From Vibrio gallicus (GTDB lineage: Bacteria > Pseudomonadota > Gammaproteobacteria > Enterobacterales > Vibrionaceae), in the NCBI RefSeq assembly GCF_024346875.1, contig NZ_AP024872.1, positions 868,001 to 932,000 of the forward strand: a stretch of 64,000 nucleotides of DNA, read 5' to 3'. Below, piece by piece: positions 43,874 to 54,853 of this stretch (position 1 is the first letter of the stretch; every line of letters begins with the position of its first letter). The notes under the pieces were generated by a model, which saw only the letters and a program-made list of their open reading frames with translations, did no database searches and had not been told where the DNA came from. Made by a program: the position numbers and the translations under genes.

Positions 43874-46690
43874 CTAACGGGTAACTTCGTCAACCAAATA
43901 CAGAATAGACTGATATGGGACCCCACTATGGTGAGAAAGCCCAATCTCACAGGTGCGACTATTACTAAAGCCTCTAGTACAAGAATCGGGAACCTGTTCT
44001 TTTAGCGGATGAACCGCGGCGGCGTTAAGCTCAGGCGTAGTAAAGCCTTTATCTCCAGCCCAGCCACAGCACGCGATATGCTCAGGCACAATTACCTCTG
44101 ATGCGCATGCCTTAGCCAGATCTAGCATCTGCCCTTCAATTCCCATCCGTTTTGAACTGCAGGTTACATGTAGCATTACGGTTTCTTGCTTTTGTTCAAT
44201 GCTTAAATGAGGCAAGAGATGCTCAAACACCAGTCCTGTTGGTTCAACAATTTTAAGTGGCTTAGAAAATTGCTCTTGGCTCAATTTAGCGCACGGGCTG
44301 GTATCCATAAATACCGGGACTGTCCCGTTATCGCTTGCCTGCCATATCGCCTGCTCCAATTGTTGTGACTTTGTCTTAGCAAGGGCGCTCATACCCTTGC
44401 TGTCATATGGCATACCACAACAAAGATCGTCCAACCCTTTAGGTATAATTACCTCAAAGCCCGCCTTTTCAGCCAGTGATAACGTGACCTCAGTCAAGCT
44501 TCGTTTATCGTCAGTTTGAGCCTGAGCCCCCATAGTTCTAGAGGCGCACGAAGGGACATACACCAATTTTTTATCAGAACTACCTTGAGCTTGCGCTTTA
44601 TGAGAGTTAGCCGTTGGCAGTTCTGGCAGCCATTGAGGTACCGTATTGCGTGATAGCTTACGTAGCCCATTGCTGGCTTTGCCAAGGTTATTCTCCCCCA
44701 GCCCCTTCATCGCTAACTGGTTTACTTTTAAGCCTGCTTTAACAAGCTTGGTGGTGGTATCAAAGTGTTCAGAAGTCCAGCGCGCGATACTTTGATACTT
44801 TTGATATTTTGCGGTGCGTAGTGACTTAACAAGATCGCCAGTATTGATCCCGACAGGACAACGATCGGCACACAATCCGGTGGCAGCGCAGGTATCAAGC
44901 CCTTGGTATTCAAAGATTTTTTCTAGCTCACTATGCTCAGGGGCTTCTCCCGCGGCACGCCTACGCTGAATTTCACGATATAACACGATACGCTGGCGCG
45001 GTGACAGTGACAATGTCCGTGACGGGCATACAGGCTCACAGAACCCACACTCAATGCAGTTATCAACAATCTCATTTGCAGCAGGCATTGGCTTGAGGTT
45101 TTCAATATGCGAATGAGGGTTATCGTTAATAATAACGCCTGGATTTAACAGCCCTTGCGGGTCGAATAATTGCTTAATACGTTGCATCAAGCGGTAGCCA
45201 TCTTTGCCCCATTCAAGTTCAACATATGGAGCCATATTACGCCCAGTGCCATGCTCTGCCTTCAACGAACCTTGATATTTAACCGCAACCAGCTGCGCCA
45301 CTTCATCCATAAAAGCGCCATAGCGCTCTATCTCGACTTGAGAATCAAACCCTTGAGTAAATACAAAGTGCAAATTACCTTCTAAGGCATGCCCAAAGAT
45401 GATTGCCTCATTGTATTGGTATTCATCAAATAGAGCTTGAAGGTCGCGCAGGCCGTTTGCCAGTCGCTCCACAGGAAAGGCAACATCTTCAATAATGACC
45501 GTAGTGCCTACATCACGCACCGCACCTACCGCAGGAAACATACCCTTGCGGATAGACCACAAGGTATCGGTTGTTTTCTTTTGTGAAGTGAAATCTACAG
45601 AGTGAGGAATTGTAAAATCAGATAATACCGACATCACTTGAGCACACTTATCTTCAAGCTCGTGGCTGCAACTTGCATGACACTCAATCAATAGTGCAGT
45701 GCTATCAAGACCTAGCGTCTTAATAAACTCAGGCAGACCTGCGTTATTTGCCACAGAACGAAGCGCTCGACCATCCATCAATTCAACGGCTGCCACTGGC
45801 AACTTTGATAGCGTGGTAACCGCAAGGCTTGCCTGTTCAATATCACCAAAGACCAATAATGCCGAAGCCTTATGGGCATGCTCAACCACAGTGTTATAGG
45901 TGATCTCAGCAATAAATCCCAAGGTACCCTCGGAACCAATCATAAGGTGTTGCAAAATATCAATCGGGTCGCGGTAATCAACCAGAGCATTCAATGAATA
46001 ACCCGTGGTATTTTTCAGTCGATACTTATGTTCTATCAGCTGTCGTAAATCCTGATTATTCTGCGTTTCCATCCCAAGCTGAGTTAAACCATCTAACAGT
46101 TGGGCGTGGGTTTTCTTAAAGCTCTCAATACTCTCATTTGAAGCGGTATCGAGCAGAGTTCCATCCTGAAAGACAATCTTCATACTTTCTAGGGTTCGAT
46201 ATGAATTTTGCGCGGTACCACAACACATACCACTGGCATTATTTGCCGCTATTCCACCCACTTTACACGTATTTATTGATGCTGGATCTGGCCCAATCTT
46301 ACGTGAAAAAGGGGCTAGGTATTTGTTTGCATCTGCGCCAATAACACCAGGTTGAAGGGTTATCTTGTGGCCATTTTCATGGATATGATGTCCACGCCAA
46401 TCGTCAGTGAGGGTGATAAGAACGGAATCAGAAACCGCCTGACCAGAAAGGCTTGTACCTGCCGCACGAAAGGTAAACGGCACCTTAAGTTCACGACAAC
46501 TTTGAATGGCAAAAATAACCTCATCAAGATCTTTTAGCCTAAGTACCACTTGTGGGATCAGGCGATAGAAACTGGCATCGGTACCATATGCAAGGCATTG
46601 ATCCTGTTGGGTAATAATGCGTTTTTCGTCAATTTTTTGACTAAAGTTCTCAACTAACTTTTGTATATCTTTGGCTTTATTCCGGCTCAT
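43874..46690 (-). CDS. FAD- and Fe-S-binding D-lactate dehydrogenase (Dld-II/GlcD-F fused type)
   Basis: A 938-residue respiratory dehydrogenase. The N-terminal FAD-linked oxidase domain (VPFTFRAAGTSLSGQAVSDSV and MIGSEGTLGFIAEI) is followed by two 4Fe-4S motifs (CIECGFCEPVCPS and CAATGLCADRCPVGI) and a C-terminal pair of CCG-type cysteine-rich domains (DDLCCGMPYDS, IACCGWAGDKG). Its place downstream of lldP and lldD makes D-lactate to pyruvate, with electrons to quinone, the best role; E. coli YdiJ, a relative, oxidises D-2-hydroxyglutarate. The ATG at 46690 is chosen because GGGGAGAGG precedes it; the longer frame to 46735 has none. Confidence 0.9.
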   Translation of the reverse strand: MSRNKAKDIQKLVENFSQKIDEKRIITQQDQCLAYGTDASFYRLIPQVVLRLKDLDEVIFAIQSCRELKVPFTFRAAGTSLSGQAVSDSVLITLTDDWRGHHIHENGHKITLQPGVIGADANKYLAPFSRKIGPDPASINTCKVGGIAANNASGMCCGTAQNSYRTLESMKIVFQDGTLLDTASNESIESFKKTHAQLLDGLTQLGMETQNNQDLRQLIEHKYRLKNTTGYSLNALVDYRDPIDILQHLMIGSEGTLGFIAEITYNTVVEHAHKASALLVFGDIEQASLAVTTLSKLPVAAVELMDGRALRSVANNAGLPEFIKTLGLDSTALLIECHASCSHELEDKCAQVMSVLSDFTIPHSVDFTSQKKTTDTLWSIRKGMFPAVGAVRDVGTTVIIEDVAFPVERLANGLRDLQALFDEYQYNEAIIFGHALEGNLHFVFTQGFDSQVEIERYGAFMDEVAQLVAVKYQGSLKAEHGTGRNMAPYVELEWGKDGYRLMQRIKQLFDPQGLLNPGVIINDNPHSHIENLKPMPAANEIVDNCIECGFCEPVCPSRTLSLSPRQRIVLYREIQRRRAAGEAPEHSELEKIFEYQGLDTCAATGLCADRCPVGINTGDLVKSLRTAKYQKYQSIARWTSEHFDTTTKLVKAGLKVNQLAMKGLGENNLGKASNGLRKLSRNTVPQWLPELPTANSHKAQAQGSSDKKLVYVPSCASRTMGAQAQTDDKRSLTEVTLSLAEKAGFEVIIPKGLDDLCCGMPYDSKGMSALAKTKSQQLEQAIWQASDNGTVPVFMDTSPCAKLSQEQFSKPLKIVEPTGLVFEHLLPHLSIEQKQETVMLHVTCSSKRMGIEGQMLDLAKACASEVIVPEHIACCGWAGDKGFTTPELNAAAVHPLKEQVPDSCTRGFSNSRTCEIGLSHHSGVPYQSILYLVDEVTR

Positions 46691-46761
46691 ACCTCTCCCC
46701 TGAGACAGACACCAGCCAAGCCAATAGGGCTTCACTGGTTAATTCTTATTATTAGTTTTCG

Positions 46762-47928
46762 CTACAGCAACTTGCCGCTAAGCAAGGCTTGGTGCGTGGT
46801 TTCTAGCGCATCCCTATTCAACTCTTTGATGCTTTTAGCACCCGTCAGAGTCATAGCAACTCGCATTTCTTTTTCATATAATTCAATAAGTTGCTCAACA
46901 CCAGCCTGCCCTTTGGCGGCCAAAGCATAGATATATGAGCGACCGATCATGGTGCAATCAGCGCCAAGGGCGAGCATACGCACCACATCCAGTCCTGAAC
47001 GAATCCCAGAATCCACTAAAATCTTTATATCGCCTTTAACCGCATCGGCAATCGATGGCAAAGCGTTAACACTTGAAGACACACCATCAAGCTGCCTTCC
47101 GCCATGATTTGAGACTACGATGCCATCGGCACCAAAACGAACTGCGTCTTTAGCATCTTGCTGGTCGAGGATACCCTTAATAATCATAGGTCCATCCCAT
47201 AAATCACGGATCCACTCTAGGTCTTTCCATGAAATTGATGGGTCAAAGTTATTGCCCAACCAGCCGATGTAATCTTCAAGGTTGGTAGGCTGTCCACGAT
47301 AGGTCGAAATATTGCCCAGATCATGTGGCTTCCCCATCAAGCCCACTTGCAACGCCCAATCTGGGTGCATTACCGCCTGCATCACGCGACGAATAGCGGC
47401 ATTAGGCCCACTCATACCAGAATGCATGTCTCTATAACGAGAGCCTGGGACTGGCATGTCTACCGTGAACACCAAGGTTTTCACCCCAGCGGCTTTTGCA
47501 CGCTCGAGGACATTTTTCATGAATCCACGATCTTTGAGTACATACAACTGAAACCACATATCGCGGTCAATCTTTGGTGTAACCTCTTCAATAGGACAGA
47601 CTGAAACCGTAGACATGGTAAACGGAATTCCCTTGTTACTTGCCGCAGTTGCCGCTTGCACCTCACCACGTCGCGCGTACATCCCCGTTAGCCCTACCGG
47701 AGCAAGTACTACCGGCAATGCTAGCTTTTCGCCAAACAATTCCGTATCTAAACTAAGGCCTTCCATGTTTCTCAGTATGCGCTGTTTTAACCCCACCTGT
47801 TGTAGATCGCTGGTGTTTCTACCTAGTGTGTGTTCAGAGTTTGCTCCACCATCTATGTAGTGAAATAAAAAGGGTGGAAGCTTTGATTTAGCGGCAGCGC
47901 GAAAGTCATTTGGAGAAGAAATTATCAT
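46762..47928 (-). CDS. lldD: L-lactate dehydrogenase (FMN, quinone-linked)
   Basis: A 388-residue flavoenzyme that oxidises L-lactate to pyruvate at the inner membrane and feeds quinone. It carries the alpha-hydroxyacid-oxidase pattern: [32 protein letters not shown], the QLYVLKDR segment, and the active-site loop [12 protein letters not shown] with the catalytic His and Arg; [21 protein letters not shown] follows. Length matches E. coli LldD. It lies between the permease and the D-lactate enzyme. Confidence 0.95.
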   Translation of the reverse strand: MIISSPNDFRAAAKSKLPPFLFHYIDGGANSEHTLGRNTSDLQQVGLKQRILRNMEGLSLDTELFGEKLALPVVLAPVGLTGMYARRGEVQAATAASNKGIPFTMSTVSVCPIEEVTPKIDRDMWFQLYVLKDRGFMKNVLERAKAAGVKTLVFTVDMPVPGSRYRDMHSGMSGPNAAIRRVMQAVMHPDWALQVGLMGKPHDLGNISTYRGQPTNLEDYIGWLGNNFDPSISWKDLEWIRDLWDGPMIIKGILDQQDAKDAVRFGADGIVVSNHGGRQLDGVSSSVNALPSIADAVKGDIKILVDSGIRSGLDVVRMLALGADCTMIGRSYIYALAAKGQAGVEQLIELYEKEMRVAMTLTGAKSIKELNRDALETTHQALLSGKLL

Positions 47929-47957
47929 AGTCAGCTCGTTGGTATTGAAAGAAAATC

Positions 47958-47978
47958 AGAGGGCGTCCAACGCCCTCT
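47958..47978 (-). terminator. Intercistronic hairpin between lldP and lldD
   Basis: AGAGGGCG (47958-47965) pairs with CGCCCTCT (47971-47978) across a 5-base loop. Lacking a real T-run, it may slow transcription or protect the lldP message rather than end it. Confidence 0.5.
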
Positions 47979-47987
47979 AGCTTTGTC

Positions 47988-49676
47988 CTACATTAGGTAG
48001 TCAGTAAACTTAAATCCGTATACCACTATCAATCCAATCAGACCCGCAGCCAACAAGTAATACGCCGTTGGAATAATGGTTTTACGCAGCGTAGCCCCTT
48101 CTCGACCGAGTAGCCCAACTGTCGCTGACGCGGCAACTACGTTGTGAATCGCAATCATATTACCCGCCGCAGCACCTACAGCTTGCAGAGCAATCGCCAC
48201 CACGCTAGATATAGTTAATGTCTGTGCAACCTCATATTGGAACTGGCTGAACATCATATTAGACACCGTATTTGAGCCTGCGATAAAGGCACCCAGTGCA
48301 CCGACAGTTGCACTCAATGCAGGAAACGCATCGCCAACTAGTCCAGCGGCAAAGGTTGCGGTTGTAACTGGCATACTGGCTAAATCAGCCGCATTGACTC
48401 CCGAGTTAATAAAGATACGTACCATAGGGATGGTGAACACCAATACAAATCCAGCCCCGATTAAGGTTTTACTTGATTCACCAAACGCTTTTACCAATGG
48501 CTTTACATTTTGAGTCTGGATCAGCACCGCTAGCAGGGCCACAAACACCAAGATACCGCCAGGTAGATAGAGAGGCTGAATAGCAGCGCTCACGCCTGCT
48601 TCACCAAGAATATTGCTCACCCCAAGGTTAATACTGGTCAGCAACGACTTAAATTCCGTGCTGACACGACTCGCCACTAGAATCACAGCCAATAGAACAT
48701 ATGGAAGCCATGCAACAACCATATTCATTGGCTTAGCCGTCTCTTTTTTAAGGTCCATTTTTAGAGAGCCTAACCATTCTGCTGGCCACTTACTTTCATG
48801 TTCGAAATCCCACGTTTTCTTAGGGGCTAAGAAGTTACGTTTTGCGGCAAATACCACAACAGAAAGGCCAACTAAACCGCCAATCAAAGATGGGAACTCA
48901 GGTCCTAAGAACACACCCGTTAACGCATAAGGAATGGTAAAGGCTAAACCTGCGAATAGTGCAAAAGGAAGAATATCTAGCCCTTCTGTCCAGCTCTTAT
49001 TCTTACCAAAAAAGCGTGTCAACATCATCGCCATAAGCACTGGTATCAGGGTACCAATTACAGCATGGATGAGCGCCACACCAGCGGTTATCTGCTGAAG
49101 GTACGCCACCCAACTAGAGCCGTTCTCCAGTAGAGCAGCACTGATTGCAGTAGTATCTAATCCTCTATCTACCCCAACAATAATCGGTGTACCAACCGCT
49201 CCAAATGAAACTGGAGTTGATTGGATCATCATACCCATCAACACTGCGGCTAGAGCTGGAAAACCAATCGCAACTAATAGCGGAGCCGCTATTGCCGCTG
49301 GTGTTCCAAAGCCGGACGCACCCTCAATAAATGAGCCAAAGCACCATGCGATAATAATCGCCTGCACACGCCTATCTGGTGATACATTGATAAAGCCATT
49401 ACGGATCGTTGAGATTGCCCCAGTATGCTTGAGGGTATTCAGCAAGAAGATGGCACCGAAGATTATCCAAAGCACGGAAATGGTGATTCCGAATCCTTGA
49501 AATATTGAAGCCAACACTCGGTTTGCTGACATATCCCATACCGTTAACGCTATCACTACCGTTAACGCAAACGCCACTGGCATGGCGCGTTTTGCTGGCC
49601 AATTTAGGCCAACCAACAATATTGCCGCCACCACAATAGGTGAAAAAGCAATAAGGGCTAAGATGGTATCACTCAT
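47988..49676 (-). CDS. lldP: L-lactate permease
   Basis: A 562-residue inner-membrane lactate:proton symporter with about 12-14 helices; the blocks [41 protein letters not shown] and [23 protein letters not shown] are diagnostic of LldP/GlcA. It takes up L- and D-lactate (and glycolate). It is the first gene of the leftward lactate operon, divergent from a LysR gene at 49817. Confidence 0.95.
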   Translation of the reverse strand: MSDTILALIAFSPIVVAAILLVGLNWPAKRAMPVAFALTVVIALTVWDMSANRVLASIFQGFGITISVLWIIFGAIFLLNTLKHTGAISTIRNGFINVSPDRRVQAIIIAWCFGSFIEGASGFGTPAAIAAPLLVAIGFPALAAVLMGMMIQSTPVSFGAVGTPIIVGVDRGLDTTAISAALLENGSSWVAYLQQITAGVALIHAVIGTLIPVLMAMMLTRFFGKNKSWTEGLDILPFALFAGLAFTIPYALTGVFLGPEFPSLIGGLVGLSVVVFAAKRNFLAPKKTWDFEHESKWPAEWLGSLKMDLKKETAKPMNMVVAWLPYVLLAVILVASRVSTEFKSLLTSINLGVSNILGEAGVSAAIQPLYLPGGILVFVALLAVLIQTQNVKPLVKAFGESSKTLIGAGFVLVFTIPMVRIFINSGVNAADLASMPVTTATFAAGLVGDAFPALSATVGALGAFIAGSNTVSNMMFSQFQYEVAQTLTISSVVAIALQAVGAAAGNMIAIHNVVAASATVGLLGREGATLRKTIIPTAYYLLAAGLIGLIVVYGFKFTDYLM

Positions 49677-49816
49677 GGTAGTTATATCCTTGTTCTTCTA
49701 TGAGCATACTGTTGCGTTCAATTAAACGTCTGTTAACACTTTGATAACTTAACCCTTTACATTATTTCGATATATGGAAACAATGACATTGATACTTTCC
49801 TAAAATGACATAATCA

Positions 49817-50716
49817 ATGAATTCTAATGACCTAATCCTTTTTTCTCAGGTAGTCGAACTTGGCAGTTTTAGCAAAGCAGCTGATAGGAATAACCTTACA
49901 AACTCTGTTGTCAGTAAGCGTATCTCTCGTTTAGAGCAACAAATTGGAGTGCAACTTCTATATCGAAGTACCCGAAAGCTATCACTTACAGAGGCAGGAA
50001 AAGCCCTCTATATTGGTTCTAGAAATGTGAGGCAAGCCACGCAAGAAGCATTAGATGCCGTATCTAAATTTGATGAGAAAATTGAAGGACATATCAAGAT
50101 GTCGGTCCCAACTATCTCCGGGGACCTATTGTTGGCTGATGCCGTATCAGAGTTTTGTAATCAAAATCCAGGCCTTAGCGTAGATATGTCTCTAGATAAT
50201 CGCTTTGTTGAGCTTATTGAAGATGGGTTCGATCTTGTGATTCGGACGGGTTATATGGAGCAAGCGAGCTTAGTATCTCAGCACATTATCGATTCACAAT
50301 GGATAGTGTGCGCCTCTCCCACTTACATTGCACAAAACGGTAGGCCGTTATCCCCTTATCAACTATCAGAATTCAATTGCTTGCAATACGCCTATCAATT
50401 AACCGGCGCCAACGAATGGGAGTTTAAAACTAGGGACAACAACTATTTTGTGCACGTTTCAGGAACGTTTTCTACTGATAACGCAGGTGCACTGCGCAAG
50501 GCAGCCTTAGGTGGAAGAGGGATCGCGTATGTACCCCGCTGTCTTGTCTATCAGGATTTAAAGAAAGGAACCTTAATTGACCTTTTTCCTGAGCAAGTCG
50601 CAAAGAATCTTGGGATTTATGCCGTTTACCCTTACTCAAAATACCCACCTCAAAAGATAAAAATGCTAATCGAACATATCAAACAGCGCTATCAGAAGAT
50701 AGCCCATTACTTCTAA
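49817..50716 (+). CDS. LysR-family regulator next to the lactate operon
   Basis: A 299-residue regulator of the DmlR/CrgA branch: HTH in SFSKAADRNNLTNSVVSKRISRLEQQIGVQLLYRSTRKLSLTEAG, with a co-inducer-binding C-terminal domain. It lies divergent from lldP with 140 bases between. E. coli uses a GntR protein (LldR) for this; here the position makes a LysR protein the likely regulator of lactate use. Confidence 0.87.
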   Translation: MNSNDLILFSQVVELGSFSKAADRNNLTNSVVSKRISRLEQQIGVQLLYRSTRKLSLTEAGKALYIGSRNVRQATQEALDAVSKFDEKIEGHIKMSVPTISGDLLLADAVSEFCNQNPGLSVDMSLDNRFVELIEDGFDLVIRTGYMEQASLVSQHIIDSQWIVCASPTYIAQNGRPLSPYQLSEFNCLQYAYQLTGANEWEFKTRDNNYFVHVSGTFSTDNAGALRKAALGGRGIAYVPRCLVYQDLKKGTLIDLFPEQVAKNLGIYAVYPYSKYPPQKIKMLIEHIKQRYQKIAHYF

Positions 50717-50778
50717 GCAATGACCATTAAGTTAGCACCCACTATCAAAATAAAGTTGATTGTAAGGTGTTTTATTCA

Positions 50779-50824
50779 GGACAGTCCCAATATTTTCAAA
50801 CATATTAGAAACGGGACAGTCCCG
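50779..50824. repeat. Two GGGACAGTCCC-type palindromes
   Basis: GGACAGTCC at 50779-50787 and the 13-bp CGGGACAGTCCCG at 50812-50824 lie 25 bases apart, in the convergent space between lysR and rbsR stops. They may act together as a terminator for either strand. The core recurs in other non-coding palindromes of the window. Confidence 0.6.
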
Positions 50825-50836
50825 AATATATTTCAA

Positions 50837-51841
50837 CTAGATAATAGCGCTAACGGTTTGACGCTCGGTGAGCTTTGGCTCAAGCTCAACGATTTCATAC
50901 TCAGTGTCCGGACCTTTCAGCCGGTTAAGTAACGCATCAACCGCAGCCTTTCCTAAACGAAACTTAGGTTGATGGATAGTGGTAAGGGCGGGAGCCATAA
51001 ACCGAGAAATCTGTAGGTCGTCATAGCCGATGATTGACAGATCTTGAGGGATGCGTATACCACTTTCGGTGGCAGCATTTATAACCCCCATGGCCATCAT
51101 ATCGTTACATACAAATAATGCCGAGGGTAAGTTTCCTTTTGCAAGTAAGCGATAGAAAGCATCGTATCCGCCTTCACACTCAAAATTTCCCTCTTCAATC
51201 CAATCGGGATTCACCGTCATGTTGGCGTCATTAAGTGCTTTCTTAAATCCTTCAAAGCGTTTTTGAGCTTGATACTTAATCAAAGGTCCGGTAATACAAC
51301 CTAGGTCTTGATGTCCCTTGTCAATCAAGTGCTGAGTGGCGATATAGCCACCTTGTAGTGAGTTATCTTGGATCTTATCCGCCTCAAAGCTGATATGCCC
51401 CCAATCCATAACTACTACCGGCAAGCTAGGATACCTATCAAACACCTCAAGATTTTCTCCTTCTAAAGAAGGACACATCAAGATCAACCCATCTACTCGC
51501 TTTTGCATCAAGGTTTCAATTGAATCTCGCATGCGAGCATGGTCGCCTTCGGTGTTACATAGGATCAAATTGTAGCCGAGCTGATAGCAGTGACGCTCAA
51601 CCCCTTTCACAACCTCACCGAAAAAAGGGTTGGTGCTATTGGTTACCAACATACCGAAGGTATTGGTTCGATTCAGCTTTAAGCTCCGCGCCAACGCTGA
51701 CGGGAAATAGTTGAGCTCTTTCGCTGCGTTGTTCACTCGCTTGGATATCTCTTCGCTCACATAGCGACTGTTATTAATCACATGGCTTACTGTAGAGGTA
51801 GATACCCCCGCGTGCTTTGCGATGTCTTTCATTGTCGCCAT
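50837..51841 (-). CDS. rbsR: Ribose operon repressor, LacI family
   Basis: A 334-residue repressor: N-terminal HTH with hinge (MKDIAKHAGVSTSTVSHVINNSRYVSEE, ALARSLK) and a periplasmic-binding-like ribose-sensing domain (NPFFGEVVKGVERHC, PSALFVCNDMMAMGVINAA). Last gene of rbsDACBK-rbsR, nine bases after rbsK. It should bind the perfect palindrome at 56853-56876. Confidence 0.93.
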   Translation of the reverse strand: MATMKDIAKHAGVSTSTVSHVINNSRYVSEEISKRVNNAAKELNYFPSALARSLKLNRTNTFGMLVTNSTNPFFGEVVKGVERHCYQLGYNLILCNTEGDHARMRDSIETLMQKRVDGLILMCPSLEGENLEVFDRYPSLPVVVMDWGHISFEADKIQDNSLQGGYIATQHLIDKGHQDLGCITGPLIKYQAQKRFEGFKKALNDANMTVNPDWIEEGNFECEGGYDAFYRLLAKGNLPSALFVCNDMMAMGVINAATESGIRIPQDLSIIGYDDLQISRFMAPALTTIHQPKFRLGKAAVDALLNRLKGPDTEYEIVELEPKLTERQTVSAII

Positions 51842-51850
51842 ATTTGCCTC

Positions 51851-52765
51851 TTATTTCGCTAAAAATGCTTCAACTTCGCTTCGAGTTGGAATCGAAGTTT
51901 GAGCTCCGAAGCGCGTAACAGATATTGCAGCAGCGGCATGTGCGAACACAATCGACTGATACAGATCTTTACCTTCTAGAAGTGCGGTCACCAAACCGCC
52001 GTTAAAGGTGTCTCCCGCTGCAGTAGTATCTGTAGCTTCAACCCTAAATCCGGCAACAATTTGCCCTTCACCATTCTCACTCACCCATACCCCTTTGGCA
52101 CCAAGGGTTATCATCACTGTGCGAATACCCTTTTGATGGAGCTTATTAGCCGCTAATTGCGCCGACGCTTCATCGACAACCGCGACACCAGTGAGCACTT
52201 CAGCCTCGGTTTCATTTGGCGTAATGATATCAATTAATTTAAGCAGTTCATCGGATAATTGACAGGCTGGAGCTGGGTTTAAGATCACCTGGGTAGCGTG
52301 CTGCTTTGCATGTTGCGCGGCTTTTTGGATGCCGCACAACGGTGTCTCTAACTGAGTTAATAGATACTGCGCTTCGGCTATCGCACTAAGATCACTTTCA
52401 ATAACTTGTGCAGTAAGCTCAGCGTTAGCTTCAGCTGAGATGCAGATGCTGTTTTCACCGCTATCTGCCACTTGGATCATTGCGATACCTGTCGGGCGAT
52501 CGGTGACAACCTTGATACCTTGTGTATCTATACCATCACCCTTGAAGCTATCAATAATATTGATACCAAATGAATCATCACCCACGCTTGCTACAAACCC
52601 AACATCGGCATTCAACCTAGCCGCCGCAACTGCTTGGTTGGCCCCCTTGCCACCAGGAATCACTTGATACTTGTGTCCGTGTAAGGTCTCTCCCGGGCGA
52701 GGAAAAGATGGTACCTGCAAAACATGGTCAGCATTCACGCTGCCCAAAACAATCAGTTTGCTCAT
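51851..52765 (-). CDS. rbsK: Ribokinase
   Basis: A 304-residue PfkB-family kinase that phosphorylates ribose to ribose 5-phosphate. The N-terminal signature is PGGKGANQAVAAARL, and the C-terminal ATTAAGDTFNGG motif carries the catalytic Asp in DTTAAGDTFNG. Length is typical. It follows rbsB after two intercistronic hairpins. Confidence 0.95.
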   Translation of the reverse strand: MSKLIVLGSVNADHVLQVPSFPRPGETLHGHKYQVIPGGKGANQAVAAARLNADVGFVASVGDDSFGINIIDSFKGDGIDTQGIKVVTDRPTGIAMIQVADSGENSICISAEANAELTAQVIESDLSAIAEAQYLLTQLETPLCGIQKAAQHAKQHATQVILNPAPACQLSDELLKLIDIITPNETEAEVLTGVAVVDEASAQLAANKLHQKGIRTVMITLGAKGVWVSENGEGQIVAGFRVEATDTTAAGDTFNGGLVTALLEGKDLYQSIVFAHAAAAISVTRFGAQTSIPTRSEVEAFLAK

Positions 52766-52809
52766 GGGATGCCCTCTACGAGTTGTAAATTAAGATAATA
52801 TATTCAGAT

Positions 52810-52840
52810 AGGTGTGAACTCTTTATAAAAACTCACACCT
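52810..52840 (-). terminator. Intercistronic hairpin, rbsB-rbsK gap (distal)
   Basis: AGGTGTGA (52810-52817) pairs with TCACACCT (52833-52840). It lies beyond the stronger hairpin in the minus reading direction and probably helps define the rbsB message end. Confidence 0.55.
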
Positions 52841-52846
52841 ATTTGA

Positions 52847-52876
52847 TAAGCCCCCAAAAAAGGAAAAGGGGGCTTA
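52847..52876 (-). terminator. Intercistronic hairpin, rbsB-rbsK gap (proximal)
   Basis: TAAGCCCCC (52847-52855) pairs with GGGGGCTTA (52868-52876) over an A-rich loop. Just after the rbsB stop, it fits a partial terminator or mRNA stabiliser, as is common behind abundant binding proteins. Confidence 0.65.
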
Positions 52877-52891
52877 AACAAACATCACATA

Positions 52892-53773
52892 TTACTGCTT
52901 AGCAATAACCTTTAGAGGCACAGGGATGTTCTTTTCAACGGTTTCGCCTTTAAGGACTTTAGCCGCAGTCTCAACACCTAGAGCACCAATCAAGTCTGGT
53001 TGCTGGGCAACTGTTGCAGAAAGCAAGCCACGGTTAACCGCTGCAATACCATCATCAGTCCCGTCAAAGCCAACGATCATCACATCTTTACCCGATGCTT
53101 GCACAGCACGCAATGCACCTAGCGCCATTTCATCATTTTGCGCAAACACTGCCTGTACATTTGGATTTGCGGCTAGCAGGTTCTCCATTACATTAAGACC
53201 CTTAGTGCGGTCAAAATCAGCTGGCTGGCTGGCTAGAACTTCCATTTTGCTTTCTTTTACTGACTTCATGAAGCCTTCGCCACGCTCACGTGCAGCAGAC
53301 GTACCCGCAATGCCTTCAAGTTGGATAACCTTCGCAGTTTCACCTACTTTTTCCATGATGAATTTTCCAGCCATTTCACCACCAGCAACATTATCTGATG
53401 CAATATGACTCACCACATCCCCACGGTTCGCGCCGCGGTCTAAGGTAAGTACAGGTATATTAGAACGGTTAGCCATACGGATTGCATTGGATACTGCATC
53501 TGAATCTGTTGGGTTGATCAAGATAGCCTTAACACCACGCACAGTAAGATCTTCGACATTCGAGAGCTCTTTACTTGGGTCATTCTGCGAGTCCAAAACA
53601 ATTAGGTTGTAGCCCAGCTCTTTGGCTTTAGCTTCAGCACCATCTTTCATAGTTACAAAGAATGGGTTGTTAAGAGTTGAAACAACAATTGCCATCGTAT
53701 CTTGAGCATGCGCTGAAACAGACATTGTTGAAGACAGTAGGGCTGCAGAGATTAAAGCAGTGAGTTTTTTCAT
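52892..53773 (-). CDS. rbsB: Ribose ABC transporter, periplasmic binding protein
   Basis: A 293-residue exported sugar-binding protein (signal [21 protein letters not shown]). The blocks [25 protein letters not shown] and [15 protein letters not shown] match RbsB and contribute ribose-binding residues. The start at 53773 is the only one giving a signal peptide. It delivers ribose to RbsC/RbsA, and also serves chemotaxis in relatives. Confidence 0.95.
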   Translation of the reverse strand: MKKLTALISAALLSSTMSVSAHAQDTMAIVVSTLNNPFFVTMKDGAEAKAKELGYNLIVLDSQNDPSKELSNVEDLTVRGVKAILINPTDSDAVSNAIRMANRSNIPVLTLDRGANRGDVVSHIASDNVAGGEMAGKFIMEKVGETAKVIQLEGIAGTSAARERGEGFMKSVKESKMEVLASQPADFDRTKGLNVMENLLAANPNVQAVFAQNDEMALGALRAVQASGKDVMIVGFDGTDDGIAAVNRGLLSATVAQQPDLIGALGVETAAKVLKGETVEKNIPVPLKVIAKQ

Positions 53774-53863
53774 TATAATTTCCTTGTGTAGGTACAGGTT
53801 CAACCATTTAGTTTTATCCATTGACTGGCATTGCTAGCCAATGGTTGTAGGTTGTAGAAAAAC

Positions 53864-54853
53864 TTATTTATTTTTATTGTCTACCATTACCGCCAGCAGA
53901 ATCACCACAGCTTTGGCAATCATCTGGAAATAGGAAGAAACGTCGAGCAGGTTAAGGGCATTGTTTAAGAAGCCAATAATAAGCGCACCGACCAATGTTC
54001 CCATAATACGTCCTTTACCACCCATCAAGCTTGTACCACCCAGTACAACTGCTGCGATAGCGTCAAGCTCATAACCCATACCTGCGGTAGGCTGAGCTGA
54101 AGATAGACGAGAGGTCACAATGATACCGGCCAGTGCAGCCAACATACCGCAGATGGCGTATACACCCATTTTGACGCGGTCAACATTGATACCAGATAGA
54201 CGAGTTGCAGATTCATTACCACCAAGGGCATATACATAACGACCAAAGCGAGTGTGGTTTAGCAAATACCATGCCGATGCAAATACGATAACCATCAACC
54301 ACACTGGTACTGGAATACCAAACGCATAGCCGGTACCAAACCAAGCAAAGGCGTCAGCGGTGTCGGTAAAGCCGGTTGAGATAGGTCGACCATCGGTGTA
54401 AACCATAGTGACGCCGCGCAATAAGGTCATAGTGACTAGGGTTGCTATAAACGCCTGTACTTTACCTTTAGCGATAATGACACCACTAATTGCACCGAGC
54501 GCCGCTCCTGCTAACAATGCAGTGGGTACGGCTATTATTACGGGGATTTCGAGACCAATCATGGTGGCAGCAAAAGCGCCACACAGGGCTAGCACTGAGC
54601 CGACGCTCAAATCAATACCAGCGGTGAGAATAACTAAGGTCATGCCCACTGCGATAATTGCATTAACTGAGGTTTGACGCAGAATATTTAGGATGTTATC
54701 AAGCGTGAAAAAATTCGGGTTTAAGAATGACACTACTGCAATCAAAAATAATAGTGCAATCAATGACTTTTGTTCAATTAGCCATTGTTTACTGATCAAG
54801 GATTTCTTCACACTAGGTTCGGTTGTTGTTTTGTTCATAGCCTTGCTGCTCAT
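53864..54853 (-). CDS. rbsC: Ribose ABC transporter permease
   Basis: A 329-residue inner-membrane permease with about ten helices and the AraH/RbsC signature region [10 protein letters not shown] and [12 protein letters not shown]. Its ATG at 54853 (GAGGTAG before it) overlaps the rbsA stop by four bases, so translation is coupled. Confidence 0.95.
   Translation of the reverse strand: MSSKAMNKTTTEPSVKKSLISKQWLIEQKSLIALLFLIAVVSFLNPNFFTLDNILNILRQTSVNAIIAVGMTLVILTAGIDLSVGSVLALCGAFAATMIGLEIPVIIAVPTALLAGAALGAISGVIIAKGKVQAFIATLVTMTLLRGVTMVYTDGRPISTGFTDTADAFAWFGTGYAFGIPVPVWLMVIVFASAWYLLNHTRFGRYVYALGGNESATRLSGINVDRVKMGVYAICGMLAALAGIIVTSRLSSAQPTAGMGYELDAIAAVVLGGTSLMGGKGRIMGTLVGALIIGFLNNALNLLDVSSYFQMIAKAVVILLAVMVDNKNK

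Noticed and set aside
44315..44327. CGGGACTGTCCCG, the reverse of the palindrome at 50812-50824, inside the D-lactate dehydrogenase gene
   Set aside because: The codons are well used in a conserved part of the protein (GTVPVFMDTS); identity to the repeat is probably coincidence.
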